Shown here piece by piece: positions 8,731-17,188 of a DNA stretch of 64,000 bases; position 1 is the first letter of the stretch; every line of letters starts with the position of its first letter. A program made the position numbers and the translations under genes. Under the pieces are notes generated by a model. It saw only the letters and a list, made by a program, of their open reading frames with translations, did not search any database and was not told the DNA's origin. Origin of the DNA: GCA-2709075 sp038146865 (lineage in GTDB: Bacteria; Pseudomonadota; Alphaproteobacteria; MPNO01; UBA2964); NCBI GenBank assembly GCA_038146865.1, contig JAYQSL010000006.1, forward strand, positions 310,001-374,000, written 5' to 3'.

Positions 8731-10644
8731 GTGTCTGACCCCTCAAAGCCAACTTACAAACAGCTTGCAATCAATTTAAAAATTGCACGATTTATGGCAG
8801 TGGTCATGACCGTGGGCTGCCTAGTCTGGAACCTAGACTTCCTCACCTTTATAGACATGGCTCCGATAGAGGAGTCATTTCAGGCTTTTGTTCTAGGACT
8901 AGCGATCCCCGCAACTTTTCTTACTTACGGGATAAGTAGAAAGACCCCAGGAAAGCTTATTTGGTATGATGCGGCGATTGCTACTCTCGGTATCTGTCTG
9001 TTCTGGTACATGAGTTTAAATTTTTTATCACTCAAAGAAGATGGATATTCTAATAGTACAAATGAAGTTATTATCCTGGGCTGGATTGCCGCCGCCCTCG
9101 TGATAGAGGGTCTCCGGCGCTCAGCAGGCGTAGTTCTGCTCTGCGTAGTTGGGATCTTCATGGTTTATGCGCCGATAGCGCACCTGGTGCCGGGTCAGCT
9201 GGTGGGCCTAGATTTACCACTGTGGCAAATTGGTATGAATTTGGGATTTAACCCGAATGCTTTGTTTGGGGCCCCTCTCGTGGTCTCAACAACGATCGTA
9301 ATTATGTTTATATTTATGGGCCAGGTTTTGCTGAAAGCCGGCGGCAGCGAGTTCTTTACAGACATTGCTATGGCAACAATGGGCAGAAAGCGCGGTGGTG
9401 CTGCAAAAATCTCAGTCGTGGCATCAGCCTTATTTGGCACCATCTCAGGAGCTGCTGTATCCAACGTAGTGGTGACCGGCGTTATAACCATACCTTTGAT
9501 GCGAGAGTCAGGTTATCGAGCCACACATGCAGGTGCCATAGAGGCCATAGCATCAACGGGAGGACAAATGATGCCTCCAATCATGGGAGCAGCAGCCTTC
9601 ATGATGGCCGAAACTTTGGAAATTCAATATAGCGAGATTGTAATTGCCGCGATTGTTCCTTCCCTTCTGTATTATTTTGCGACCTTTACCCAAGTGGACT
9701 TAATAGCAGCGAAAGAAAATATAAAAGCCCTCACCATCGACTTGCCTGAACCCATCAAGGTTTTGAGAGAAGGCTGGTATTTTCCCTTCCCCTTTATCCT
9801 ACTGATTTACATGTTGTTTTGGGAAAACCAACCTGCGGGAGTAGCAGCTGTCTGGGCGGCAGGCTCTCTGGTTTGCCTCGGCACTATTTTTTCATATCGG
9901 GGGAAAAAAATCAGACTTACGGACTATTACGATATGTTTGCAGAAACGGGAACAGTGACAATCAGCCTAATAATGATTGTCGCGGCATCCGGGCTCGTCA
10001 TTGGCGTTCTTAATATGACCGGACTAAATCTTGCTCTCCCAACCGCCTTAATAAGCCTTGCCGGAGATAATCTCGCCGTTTTGCTAATTATCGCTGCCAT
10101 CATATGCATTGTCTTGGGAATGGGGATGCCGACTGTCGTCGTCTATATTTTGCTATCTGCCCTGATTGCCCCAGCCATTGTAGAAGCTGGGATAGATCCG
10201 GTGCCAGCGCACATGTTTATTCTATATTTTGGTATGATGTCGATGATCACGCCGCCGATCGCCCTCGCCGCCTTTACAGCGGCAACGCTGACGAAAGCCG
10301 ACCCAATGGCGACGGGGTTTATTTCGATGAGATTTGGGTGGACAGCTTATGTTGTGCCATTCCTATTTGTTGTCTCACCAACCCTACTTCTTTACGGGGA
10401 TAGCATCACAACAATTACGATAGATACCATTACAGTTGCTATTGGTGTTTATGGCGTTTCTGTCGCAGCGATAGGATATTTTTGTCGCGAACAATCATTG
10501 GTCACCCGCGTACTTTTAATTGTTTCGGGGGTAGCCGCGATGATACCGGACCACGCGTTTGGTCTTAATTATTGGGCTGATATAATTGGCTCATGCTCGG
10601 TGATACTTTTATTGGTAAAGGAATTTCTATCTAGAAATAACTAG
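8731..10644 (+). CDS. TRAP transporter fused 4TM/12TM permease (TAXI type)
   Basis: Inner-membrane permease of a sodium-driven TRAP transporter, with the small DctQ-like and large DctM-like subunits fused in one 637-aa chain. Many hydrophobic segments are visible, with DctM signatures such as SGAAVSNVVVTGVITIPLM, EAIASTGGQMMPP and GMGMPTVVVYILLS. Fused permeases of this type pair with TAXI binding proteins, and one follows directly. The start is GTG 8731; GGAG at 8713 is somewhat far, so the start is not certain. The substrate is unknown; TAXI systems often carry dicarboxylates or other organic acids. Confidence 0.93.
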   Translation: MSDPSKPTYKQLAINLKIARFMAVVMTVGCLVWNLDFLTFIDMAPIEESFQAFVLGLAIPATFLTYGISRKTPGKLIWYDAAIATLGICLFWYMSLNFLSLKEDGYSNSTNEVIILGWIAAALVIEGLRRSAGVVLLCVVGIFMVYAPIAHLVPGQLVGLDLPLWQIGMNLGFNPNALFGAPLVVSTTIVIMFIFMGQVLLKAGGSEFFTDIAMATMGRKRGGAAKISVVASALFGTISGAAVSNVVVTGVITIPLMRESGYRATHAGAIEAIASTGGQMMPPIMGAAAFMMAETLEIQYSEIVIAAIVPSLLYYFATFTQVDLIAAKENIKALTIDLPEPIKVLREGWYFPFPFILLIYMLFWENQPAGVAAVWAAGSLVCLGTIFSYRGKKIRLTDYYDMFAETGTVTISLIMIVAASGLVIGVLNMTGLNLALPTALISLAGDNLAVLLIIAAIICIVLGMGMPTVVVYILLSALIAPAIVEAGIDPVPAHMFILYFGMMSMITPPIALAAFTAATLTKADPMATGFISMRFGWTAYVVPFLFVVSPTLLLYGDSITTITIDTITVAIGVYGVSVAAIGYFCREQSLVTRVLLIVSGVAAMIPDHAFGLNYWADIIGSCSVILLLVKEFLSRNN

Positions 10645-10704
10645 AAACAGCTTTACAGTATCATCTTTGTATCAACGAATTTGAAAAATATTAGGGAGAT
10701 AAAA

Positions 10705-11682
10705 ATGAAAACAAAAATTTTTGCATCTGCGCTTATAGCCGGCGCTTTTATGGCTGCGCCAGTCGCAGCTCAGAAAGTTGTCAGTGTTGCAACCAATCCT
10801 CAGGGAACCCTCGGCTTTCTGACAGGCATTGCAGTGGCAAAAGTCGTCACCGCAAAAACTGACGTCACTGCTCGGGCTCAACCCATGGCTGGGTCTTCGA
10901 CATATTTACCAATGTTAGACCGTGGTGAAATTCATTTTGGCTTCACCAACGGTGGAGAGCTCCAACACGCCGCCGAGGGCGTCGGGACCTTTGCTGGAAA
11001 AAAACAAGGCAATCTGAGAACGATTGGAGTTATGTTTCCTCTCCGATCAGGCATAGGGGTAGTCGGTGATACAGGTTTGACCAAAATATCCGACCTCAAA
11101 AAATTCAAAGGAAAACGAGCACCCACTAAATATACCGCGTTAGCAATTATTCAGGATTTTATAGCCGCAGGGATGGCCAATGGAGGCGTCTCCTACGCGG
11201 ACTTTAAAGGGGTTCCTGTCTCAGGCTTGGCTAAAGGAGCATTAGCACTTGGCCAAGGAAAAGTTGACTTGGCCTGGGTACCGGTGGGTTCCGGACTAGC
11301 GAAAAAAATTAACAATCAGCTGCGCAATCGCGGCGGTCTCAGGTATCTCGATCTTGACCCATCACCTGAGGCTTTAGCGCGTTTTAAGAAAGTTTCGCCT
11401 GCTCTACGTCTGAGAAAAATCAGCAATACTAAAATAGCCGGCATTAAACAGCCCACACACGTCGCTGAAATGGACTACATAATGCTAACAGGGAAATCAA
11501 CCAGCGAGGATCTAGTTTATCGGGTTACTAAAGCTCTTATTGCTCACCAAAAGGACCTCGGGAAAGCTTTCGGCGCATTTAAGCGTAACAAAGTTGCTCA
11601 AATGGGAATGGTCAAGGAAACACCATATCATCCAGGCGCGATCCGAGCGTTGAAAGAGGCCGGAATAAAAGTAAATATGTAA
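10705..11682 (+). CDS. TAXI-family TRAP transporter solute-binding protein
   Basis: Periplasmic binding protein that delivers the solute to the fused TRAP permease upstream. I start it at ATG 10705, six bases after GGGAG, giving 325 aa with a clean signal peptide (MKTKIFASALIAGAFMAAPVAA, cut before QKV). The mature protein shows TAXI features: VSVATNPQGTLGF near the N-terminus, ITARAQ-like Gly/Ala regions and the DLAWVPVGSGLAKKI region. A strong intrinsic terminator follows, closing the two-gene transporter operon. Confidence 0.92.
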   Translation: MKTKIFASALIAGAFMAAPVAAQKVVSVATNPQGTLGFLTGIAVAKVVTAKTDVTARAQPMAGSSTYLPMLDRGEIHFGFTNGGELQHAAEGVGTFAGKKQGNLRTIGVMFPLRSGIGVVGDTGLTKISDLKKFKGKRAPTKYTALAIIQDFIAAGMANGGVSYADFKGVPVSGLAKGALALGQGKVDLAWVPVGSGLAKKINNQLRNRGGLRYLDLDPSPEALARFKKVSPALRLRKISNTKIAGIKQPTHVAEMDYIMLTGKSTSEDLVYRVTKALIAHQKDLGKAFGAFKRNKVAQMGMVKETPYHPGAIRALKEAGIKVNM

Positions 11683-11696
11683 AAACCAAAGCACTC

Positions 11697-11734
11697 AAAA
11701 GCCCCTCACCACTTTTTTGGCGGGGGGCTTTTTG
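11697..11734 (+). terminator. Intrinsic terminator after TRAP operon
   Basis: AAAAGCCCC (11697-11705) pairs with GGGGGCTTTT around a loop of about 17 bases and ends in a T-run. It lies 15 bp after the stop of the TAXI binding protein. Confidence 0.85.
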
Positions 11735-11806
11735 TTACACGGTCTCGATGAATTGAGATAAAATATTCAGGACCTTTCGTCTTACAATCGAGCCAAAAGC
11801 TTCTAA

Positions 11807-12763
11807 TTATTTCTTTTCATGTTGATAACGAGGGCGATTACCTGATACTTGCCAAATTGGAGGCATAATATCTCTTCTTATTGTCTCGACCGGCGCTACT
11901 GGGAACGCGGGAATTGGTCTTTCCCCAGCAACAGTGACCCTCTCCATTTTTCTTCGGTTAGGATAATAGTCATGCAATGCAGAGTGCTGCACTAAACGAT
12001 TATCCCAACTAACAACCATATTCGTTTCCCAATGATGGCGGTATTGGTATTCATGCTGATACACTTTTCGAAAAAGTAGCCTGAGCATTGTATCACTCTC
12101 ATCAGGGTCCATATCCTTAATTTTAATAGTGAATTGCGGGTTAACAAAAAGCACTTTCCTCTTGGTCACAGGATGTTCAGTCACAACTGGATGAACGGGG
12201 TTAGGGTATTCTCTTTCATAATATTGGAGCTTTTCTCGATCTTCCGGCGAATTGCCAAAACGTTCCCGGAAATTTTTGAAATCATGCACAGCTTCAAGGC
12301 CCGATATGAAGTTCTGCATTTTATCAGACAATCCCTCGTAAATTGCGGCCATGTTAGCGAAGGCCGTATCGCCCCCGTATTCGGGAATAATCTTGCAACT
12401 CAAAAAAGTCGCTTTTGCGGGACATTCCCTAAAAGTTTCATCTGTATGCCAAATATCGGTGCTGTGTGCAGGGTTTCCTTCCCTATTGTCATAGACAATT
12501 AACTCAGGAGCATCCGCAGCGTTTGTCGAGAAAGGATGAACTGATAAGTCGCCCCAGTAGCCTCCAAACCGTTTTAAATCCTCAGAACTAATTTTCTGAT
12601 CTGGAAATACAAGAACACCATACTCTGCGTGCGCCCGAATTAGCTCTTTAACGGTTTCTTGCTCAAGTAGCTCAGTAAGATCAAGACCAGAAATTCTGGC
12701 CCCTAAATAAGGGGCTAGCCTTTGAATTTTAAACTTTGTATACGCATTAACTCCGTCATCCAT
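11807..12763 (-). CDS. TauD/TfdA-family 2-oxoglutarate-dependent dioxygenase
   Basis: Non-haem Fe(II) dioxygenase that hydroxylates its substrate with O2 and 2-oxoglutarate. The metal-binding His-x-Asp is in WHTDETF, the distal His in VSWDNRLVQHSAL, and the GARISGLDL and AFANMAAIYE motifs are typical of the family. The start is ATG 12763, preceded by GGGGG at a good distance; a longer GTG start at 12832 has no binding site. Family members include taurine, alkylsulfate and 2,4-D dioxygenases; the substrate here cannot be assigned. Divergent from the flavoprotein gene. Confidence 0.9.
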   Translation of the reverse strand: MDDGVNAYTKFKIQRLAPYLGARISGLDLTELLEQETVKELIRAHAEYGVLVFPDQKISSEDLKRFGGYWGDLSVHPFSTNAADAPELIVYDNREGNPAHSTDIWHTDETFRECPAKATFLSCKIIPEYGGDTAFANMAAIYEGLSDKMQNFISGLEAVHDFKNFRERFGNSPEDREKLQYYEREYPNPVHPVVTEHPVTKRKVLFVNPQFTIKIKDMDPDESDTMLRLLFRKVYQHEYQYRHHWETNMVVSWDNRLVQHSALHDYYPNRRKMERVTVAGERPIPAFPVAPVETIRRDIMPPIWQVSGNRPRYQHEKK

Positions 12764-12875
12764 CTGCGTCCCCCATAAACATGCACACTTTGACGCAAAA
12801 ATAGCATCTTTGGTCGGGATGTCATCAAACACAAAATGAATTAACCTAGTTTCATCTCAAGAGGTGCAAAATCAA

Positions 12876-13529
12876 ATGCCTAGTAAAAATTGCGATGTCT
12901 TAATTATTGGCGGCGGCGGAGCAGGTTTAGCGGCAGCGATAGAATCACGAGAGGCCGGAGCTGAGACAATTTTGCTGGAAAAGAATGCCACCCTTGGTGG
13001 TTCTACTGCTTGGTCAATCGGATCCTTCACAGCAACCCAAACCCCTCAACAAATTAATGCTGGAATAACGGACTCTCCGGATGAACATTTCATCGACATG
13101 CCAAAATTCGCAGGCCCTTTAGCAAACCGCGATAACCCTGAGCTCAGGCGGCTTTATGTGGAAAATGCCAACGAAACCTTACGTTGGCTAATGAGCCATG
13201 GAGTCGAATTTTTCGGACCGATGCCAGAGCCACCGCACACTAAACCGAGAATGCATAATGTCCTTCCCAATTCCCGAGCTTATATTACTAGACTTGAAGC
13301 TCATGCTCGAAAGATCGGCGTTGATATCCGACTTAATTGTGGAGCAAAAGAATTTTTGCAGGAAGGAGGCAGAGTAATCGGGGCGCGGTGTAAGGACGGA
13401 ACTGAGATTATTTCAGGCGTTACAATCCTTACAAGTGGAGATTACTCAGCGAGCCCCGAGTTAAAAAATCAATATATTTCCGGACTCTGTATCCAAAGTC
13501 GACGCGATGAATCCAACCGCGACTGGTGA
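12876..13529 (+). pseudogene. FAD-binding oxidoreductase, N-terminal half (frameshifted)
   Basis: N-terminal part of a flavoprotein of the FAD_binding_2 family (fumarate reductase/3-ketosteroid dehydrogenase group). It shows the dinucleotide motif LIIGGGGAGLAAAIE and GGSTAW. Homology-like sequence runs to about 13485, after which the frame closes in unrelated residues and a stop, while the remainder continues in the +1 frame. Removing one base near 13483 (GGACTCTG) would join the halves as ...YISGSVSKVDAMNPTATGDG. ATG 12876 follows GAGG; GTG 12864 is possible. This is either a real inactivating frameshift or a sequence error. Confidence 0.8.
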
Positions 13530-14343
13530 TGGCCATAAAATGGCCCTAGATATTGGGGGCAGAATAATCAACGGAGATGTATTATCTGGACCAACCCTGA
13601 GGTTTATACCCCCAAAAACCGAAACACTTCAGCGCATGCTTCCTGCAACCCCGTTGATGGGAAAGATTATGCGCGTCGCACTGCAATATGCGCCAAGCTG
13701 GTTATTAAGACCGTTTGTCTTACGTTTCACTGTCACCTCAATGGCTCCAGAACTTGATCTATTTCGAAATGGGGCCTTATTGATTAACAAACGAGGTGAA
13801 CGTATTACTTCGGAAGCAACGAAACTCGGCACTGAAATCGCACAGCATCCGGATAAAATAGGTTATGTTCTTATGGACCAGGAGCTGGCGAAGAGATATA
13901 GCAAGTGGCCCGATTTCATTGCCACGGCCCCCGGAGTTTCGTATGCCTATTTTGACGATTTTCGGAGGACCCGAAAAGATATCTTTATGGAAGCAAGCAC
14001 TTTAGGTGATTTAGCCGTAAAGCTGGGAGTTGAGAGAAATGTTCTCGCAACCTCTGTGAACTCTCACAACCAGGACAATACTCATCAGATCTCCAAGCCA
14101 CCTTTCTACGCTTTGGGACCTGCTAAAAGCTATATCGTCCTGACAGATGGTGGTTTAGCCGTAAATGAACAACTGCAGCTTCTTGGCGAGAACGATAACC
14201 CGGTGCCGGGTCTCTATGCTGCTGGATCTTCTGGCCAAGGCGGACTAATGCTCAAGGGGCACGGTCATCATATTGGGTGGGCGTTTACATCTGGACGTTT
14301 GGCCGGAAAGAACGCCGCAAGAGAAGCTTTAGGAAAAAACTAA
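13507..14343 (+). pseudogene. FAD-binding oxidoreductase, C-terminal half (frameshifted)
   Basis: Second part of the same flavoprotein, in the +1 frame. It starts in sequence such as NPTATGDGHKMALDIGG, typical of the middle of FAD_binding_2 proteins, and ends with the C-terminal FAD motif GLYAAGSSGQGGLMLKGHGHHIGWAFTSGRLAG. An ATG at 13507 exists but is internal to the ancestral gene. The two halves together would make about 488 aa, normal for a ketosteroid-dehydrogenase/fumarate-reductase-like protein. The gene overlaps the convergent UbiD gene by four bases. Confidence 0.8.
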
Positions 14344-15749
14344 TTTTTCTGATAACCAGGGATGAACTCAGAAAGATCAATCTTTTCGGCTCCCGGGACA
14401 GAAATTTCCGCGGGATAATTATCTTTTCTCGTCGCATCTATGCCCATCTTGGTAACCAAATGAGAACCCCCAGCAGGGTCATAAGACGCTGGATCTAAGG
14501 GTGAACCCTTTGCGTAGGGCACCATAAAAATATCACGGTCTGCTCTAACCCTGGTAGCAATCGCATGAAGCACTGCCGTATCATCGTACACATCGACATC
14601 CTGATCTACGATTACGACAAATTTTAGGAAAGGATCTGCCACAAAAGCCGCCATTGCAGCTTGCTTTGCTTCTCCCTCTATCATTCGATCTATTGCGATA
14701 AAACACATGAATCGGAACCTACCCGAGCGAGGAACAGCCACCTTCGTTACCGTGGGACAGGCGATCTTAACCGTTCTCTCGATAAATGGCGTCCGGATAA
14801 TGCCAGAAAGTAATAAGTTATCCGCGTGACCAACAAAAGCATTTTGATAGAGCGGGTTTCTCCTATGTGTAATGGCCTTTATTTCCAAAACAGGGTTCAT
14901 GCGTTCCGGACCATAAGTACCTGGATACTCACCAAAGGGTGCCTCAGACCTGCGCTCGCCGGGAAGTGTCAAACATTCAAGAATAATTTCTGCATCGGCA
15001 GGGACTTGTAGAGGTATCGTTTTGCAATCCACCATACGAACCGCCTTTTGCATCATCCCTCCGGCCAGACAGAGCTCATCAGCCTCCATCGATGAAAAAC
15101 AAAGGGAGCCAATAAAAAAAGCAGGGTGGTGGCCGATCACGATGGCTATCGGGCAGGGTTCACCGCTATTTTCATATTTTTTCCAAATGACATTAGCATC
15201 GGCTGTCTCAGAGAGCTGCACTCCAAGAAGGTTACGAGCATGGACCTGATGACGATAAATACCAACGTTATTGATGCCTGTGTCTGGATCACGCATGACA
15301 GAAAGCCCTGCGGTTATAAACTTTCCAGCATCTAATTCATGGTATTTGCAAATCGGAAATTTGGCGACATCAACATCTTGTCCGGTCACCACGACTTCCT
15401 GCACCAAGGCGCTTTCAACTTCGACTGGGGGAATAGGGTTTTCTTGTCGCACCGCGCATTCTTCCAAGAAAGCATCTATGTCCCCATTTTCCATACCGAG
15501 GGCATAGCGAAGCCTCTCAAATCCCGCATGCATATTTGCAACAAGAGGCACGTCAGAACCCTTAACATTTTCGAAAATTACAGTTCTAAAATGATTGTCA
15601 GCCTCAAGCCGATGTAAAATCCCCGACACCCCAAACTCGGGATCCACCTCTTTAGTAACCCTGAAAATTTCTTCTGGGTGTTTCTCTTCTAGGTATTTTA
15701 TAAAACCCCTCAAATCGAGGTCGTAATAAGCATTGGAACCTTCAGTCAT
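14340..15749 (-). CDS. UbiD-family prenylated-FMN decarboxylase
   Basis: Member of the UbiD family, which (de)carboxylates aromatic or alpha,beta-unsaturated acids with prenylated FMN. The 469-aa protein shows the catalytic Arg in NNVGIYRHQVH and the two Glu of the Glu-Arg-Glu network in EIILEC and SEAPFGEYPG. ATG 15749 lies four bases after GAAGGA; the upstream TTG 15767 lacks a site. No ubiX partner is in the window, so cofactor would come from elsewhere. The context of ligase, monooxygenase and ring-cleavage-type proteins suggests an aromatic acid pathway rather than ubiquinone synthesis. Confidence 0.9.
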   Translation of the reverse strand: MTEGSNAYYDLDLRGFIKYLEEKHPEEIFRVTKEVDPEFGVSGILHRLEADNHFRTVIFENVKGSDVPLVANMHAGFERLRYALGMENGDIDAFLEECAVRQENPIPPVEVESALVQEVVVTGQDVDVAKFPICKYHELDAGKFITAGLSVMRDPDTGINNVGIYRHQVHARNLLGVQLSETADANVIWKKYENSGEPCPIAIVIGHHPAFFIGSLCFSSMEADELCLAGGMMQKAVRMVDCKTIPLQVPADAEIILECLTLPGERRSEAPFGEYPGTYGPERMNPVLEIKAITHRRNPLYQNAFVGHADNLLLSGIIRTPFIERTVKIACPTVTKVAVPRSGRFRFMCFIAIDRMIEGEAKQAAMAAFVADPFLKFVVIVDQDVDVYDDTAVLHAIATRVRADRDIFMVPYAKGSPLDPASYDPAGGSHLVTKMGIDATRKDNYPAEISVPGAEKIDLSEFIPGYQKN

Positions 15750-15772
15750 TTTATCCTTCAAATTCAATATCT

Positions 15773-16171
15773 TTATTTTGGGGGATCAATCTCGCACCCT
15801 GCTTCAATCCAGGCCTTCATGCCACCTTCGAGATGAGCGACAGGCTGAAGCCCCATCTCTTGGGCGGTTTTAGCCGCCAACGCCGACCTCCAACCGCCAG
15901 CACAGTAAAAAATAAATTTTCGATCACTTGTAAAAAAATCTTTGTGATAGGGGCTCTGAGGATCAATCCAAAACTCAAGCATCCCCCGCGGTACATGATG
16001 AGCTCCCCTTACTTTTCCTGTTTTAGCTACTTCCCTGATATCTCTCAAATCAATAAAAATAGCCTTATCTGCTTCCAAATGGGCTTTTGCCTCGGCAACA
16101 TTCAAAGTTTCGACTAAAGCATCTGCTTCAGAGACCATTTCCATGACCGATTTAATTTTCATCCTATCCAT
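15773..16171 (-). CDS. Rhodanese-like domain protein
   Basis: Single-domain rhodanese of about 132 aa, which would carry a persulfide on its active-site Cys. The core shows FIDLRDIREVAKTGKVRGAHHVPRG and the loop FYCAGGWRSALAA with the catalytic Cys, then HLEGGMKAWIEAG. ATG 16171 is preceded by GAGGGAG at a proper distance; a longer frame to 16195 would overlap the upstream metallo-hydrolase gene. It sits between the metallo-hydrolase and UbiD genes, probably in one operon. Confidence 0.88.
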   Translation of the reverse strand: MDRMKIKSVMEMVSEADALVETLNVAEAKAHLEADKAIFIDLRDIREVAKTGKVRGAHHVPRGMLEFWIDPQSPYHKDFFTSDRKFIFYCAGGWRSALAAKTAQEMGLQPVAHLEGGMKAWIEAGCEIDPPK

Positions 16172-16182
16172 TTTGGTCTCCC

Positions 16183-17169
16183 TCAATGCGTGCATCCAAG
16201 ATGGTCATGCCTACCCTTTTCCGCCCAATACCATGCCCCCATGGCAAGGTAAATCTCCTTTACCGTTTGGCGAATTTCCCCATCTGAGAATTCACGCCAA
16301 AGCGAGGCAACATTTATAAAAACGCGCTCCCTATCAATCCAGTGGGGGAAATGATCAGCCACTATTTCACTAGCAGCATCAGTCCAACTCATCCCGGAGT
16401 CGAATCTTGGTTTAGCTGCGGCCCATAGCTCTAACAAATACTGCTTGAGATTTTGAACACATTTTTTATCGCCTACTGGACCATGACCTGGAACAACAAC
16501 CTCGACATCCCAACTCAAAATCTGGTCGCAAGCTGAAATCCAGTTAGATATCGGCCCAGACCAAATTATTGGATGACCGCCAGAAAATATAATATCCCCT
16601 GTATAAACAATCCGATCTCCAGCGATCCAGACCAAAGTATCTCCCGAGGTATGAGCTGGGCCCACGTTCAAAAGCTCAACAGTTTTGTTTCCAATTCTCA
16701 AGGACATACTCGTGTTAAAAGTACTGGTTGGCAGGGTGTTTTTAATGCCTCTAAAGTCAAACTTGCGCCCCATTAATTCATTAATCAGACGCCCAAATTC
16801 ACCGTAATTTTGCCAATTTTCAGTTATTTTAATGAAGGCCTCTGGGGGTCTTTTTTCCATTTCCCGCCTGGTCGCCTCAGATGCCACTATGTTCGCGGCT
16901 TTTACAATCTGGTTGCCATAGGTGTGATCTCCATTCGCGTGCGTGTTAACTAACGTCCCAATTTGTTTAGCGGCCGGCACCGCATCGCGCATCTTGGCAA
17001 GCATTGCTTCAGTTAAGGGTAAATCAAATAACGTATCGATGAGGAGGGTCTCTCCACTATCCTCTATCAAACCGGCGTTGCTCCAGCCCCATCCACCATC
17101 GGGCTGCAAAAATGCCCAGCATCCATTGCCTACGTCATGCAAGCCATGCGAAAATAATGATTGACCCAT
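16183..17169 (-). CDS. MBL-fold metallo-hydrolase with HxNxDH motif
   Basis: A 328-aa metallo-beta-lactamase-fold protein. The metal motif reads NTHANGDH, so the second His of the usual HxHxDH is Asn; later ligand regions are GPAHTSGDTLVW, YTGDIIFSGGHP and PGHGPVG. I recall this Asn variant from SoxH/quinoprotein-relay-like MBL proteins, so it may be a subfamily trait rather than damage. The substrate is unknown. First gene of a likely metallo-hydrolase-rhodanese-UbiD operon; its neighbour starts 12 bp after its end. Confidence 0.85.
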   Translation of the reverse strand: MGQSLFSHGLHDVGNGCWAFLQPDGGWGWSNAGLIEDSGETLLIDTLFDLPLTEAMLAKMRDAVPAAKQIGTLVNTHANGDHTYGNQIVKAANIVASEATRREMEKRPPEAFIKITENWQNYGEFGRLINELMGRKFDFRGIKNTLPTSTFNTSMSLRIGNKTVELLNVGPAHTSGDTLVWIAGDRIVYTGDIIFSGGHPIIWSGPISNWISACDQILSWDVEVVVPGHGPVGDKKCVQNLKQYLLELWAAAKPRFDSGMSWTDAASEIVADHFPHWIDRERVFINVASLWREFSDGEIRQTVKEIYLAMGAWYWAEKGRHDHLGCTH

Positions 17170-17188
17170 TAGCTAAACTTCCACTGCG

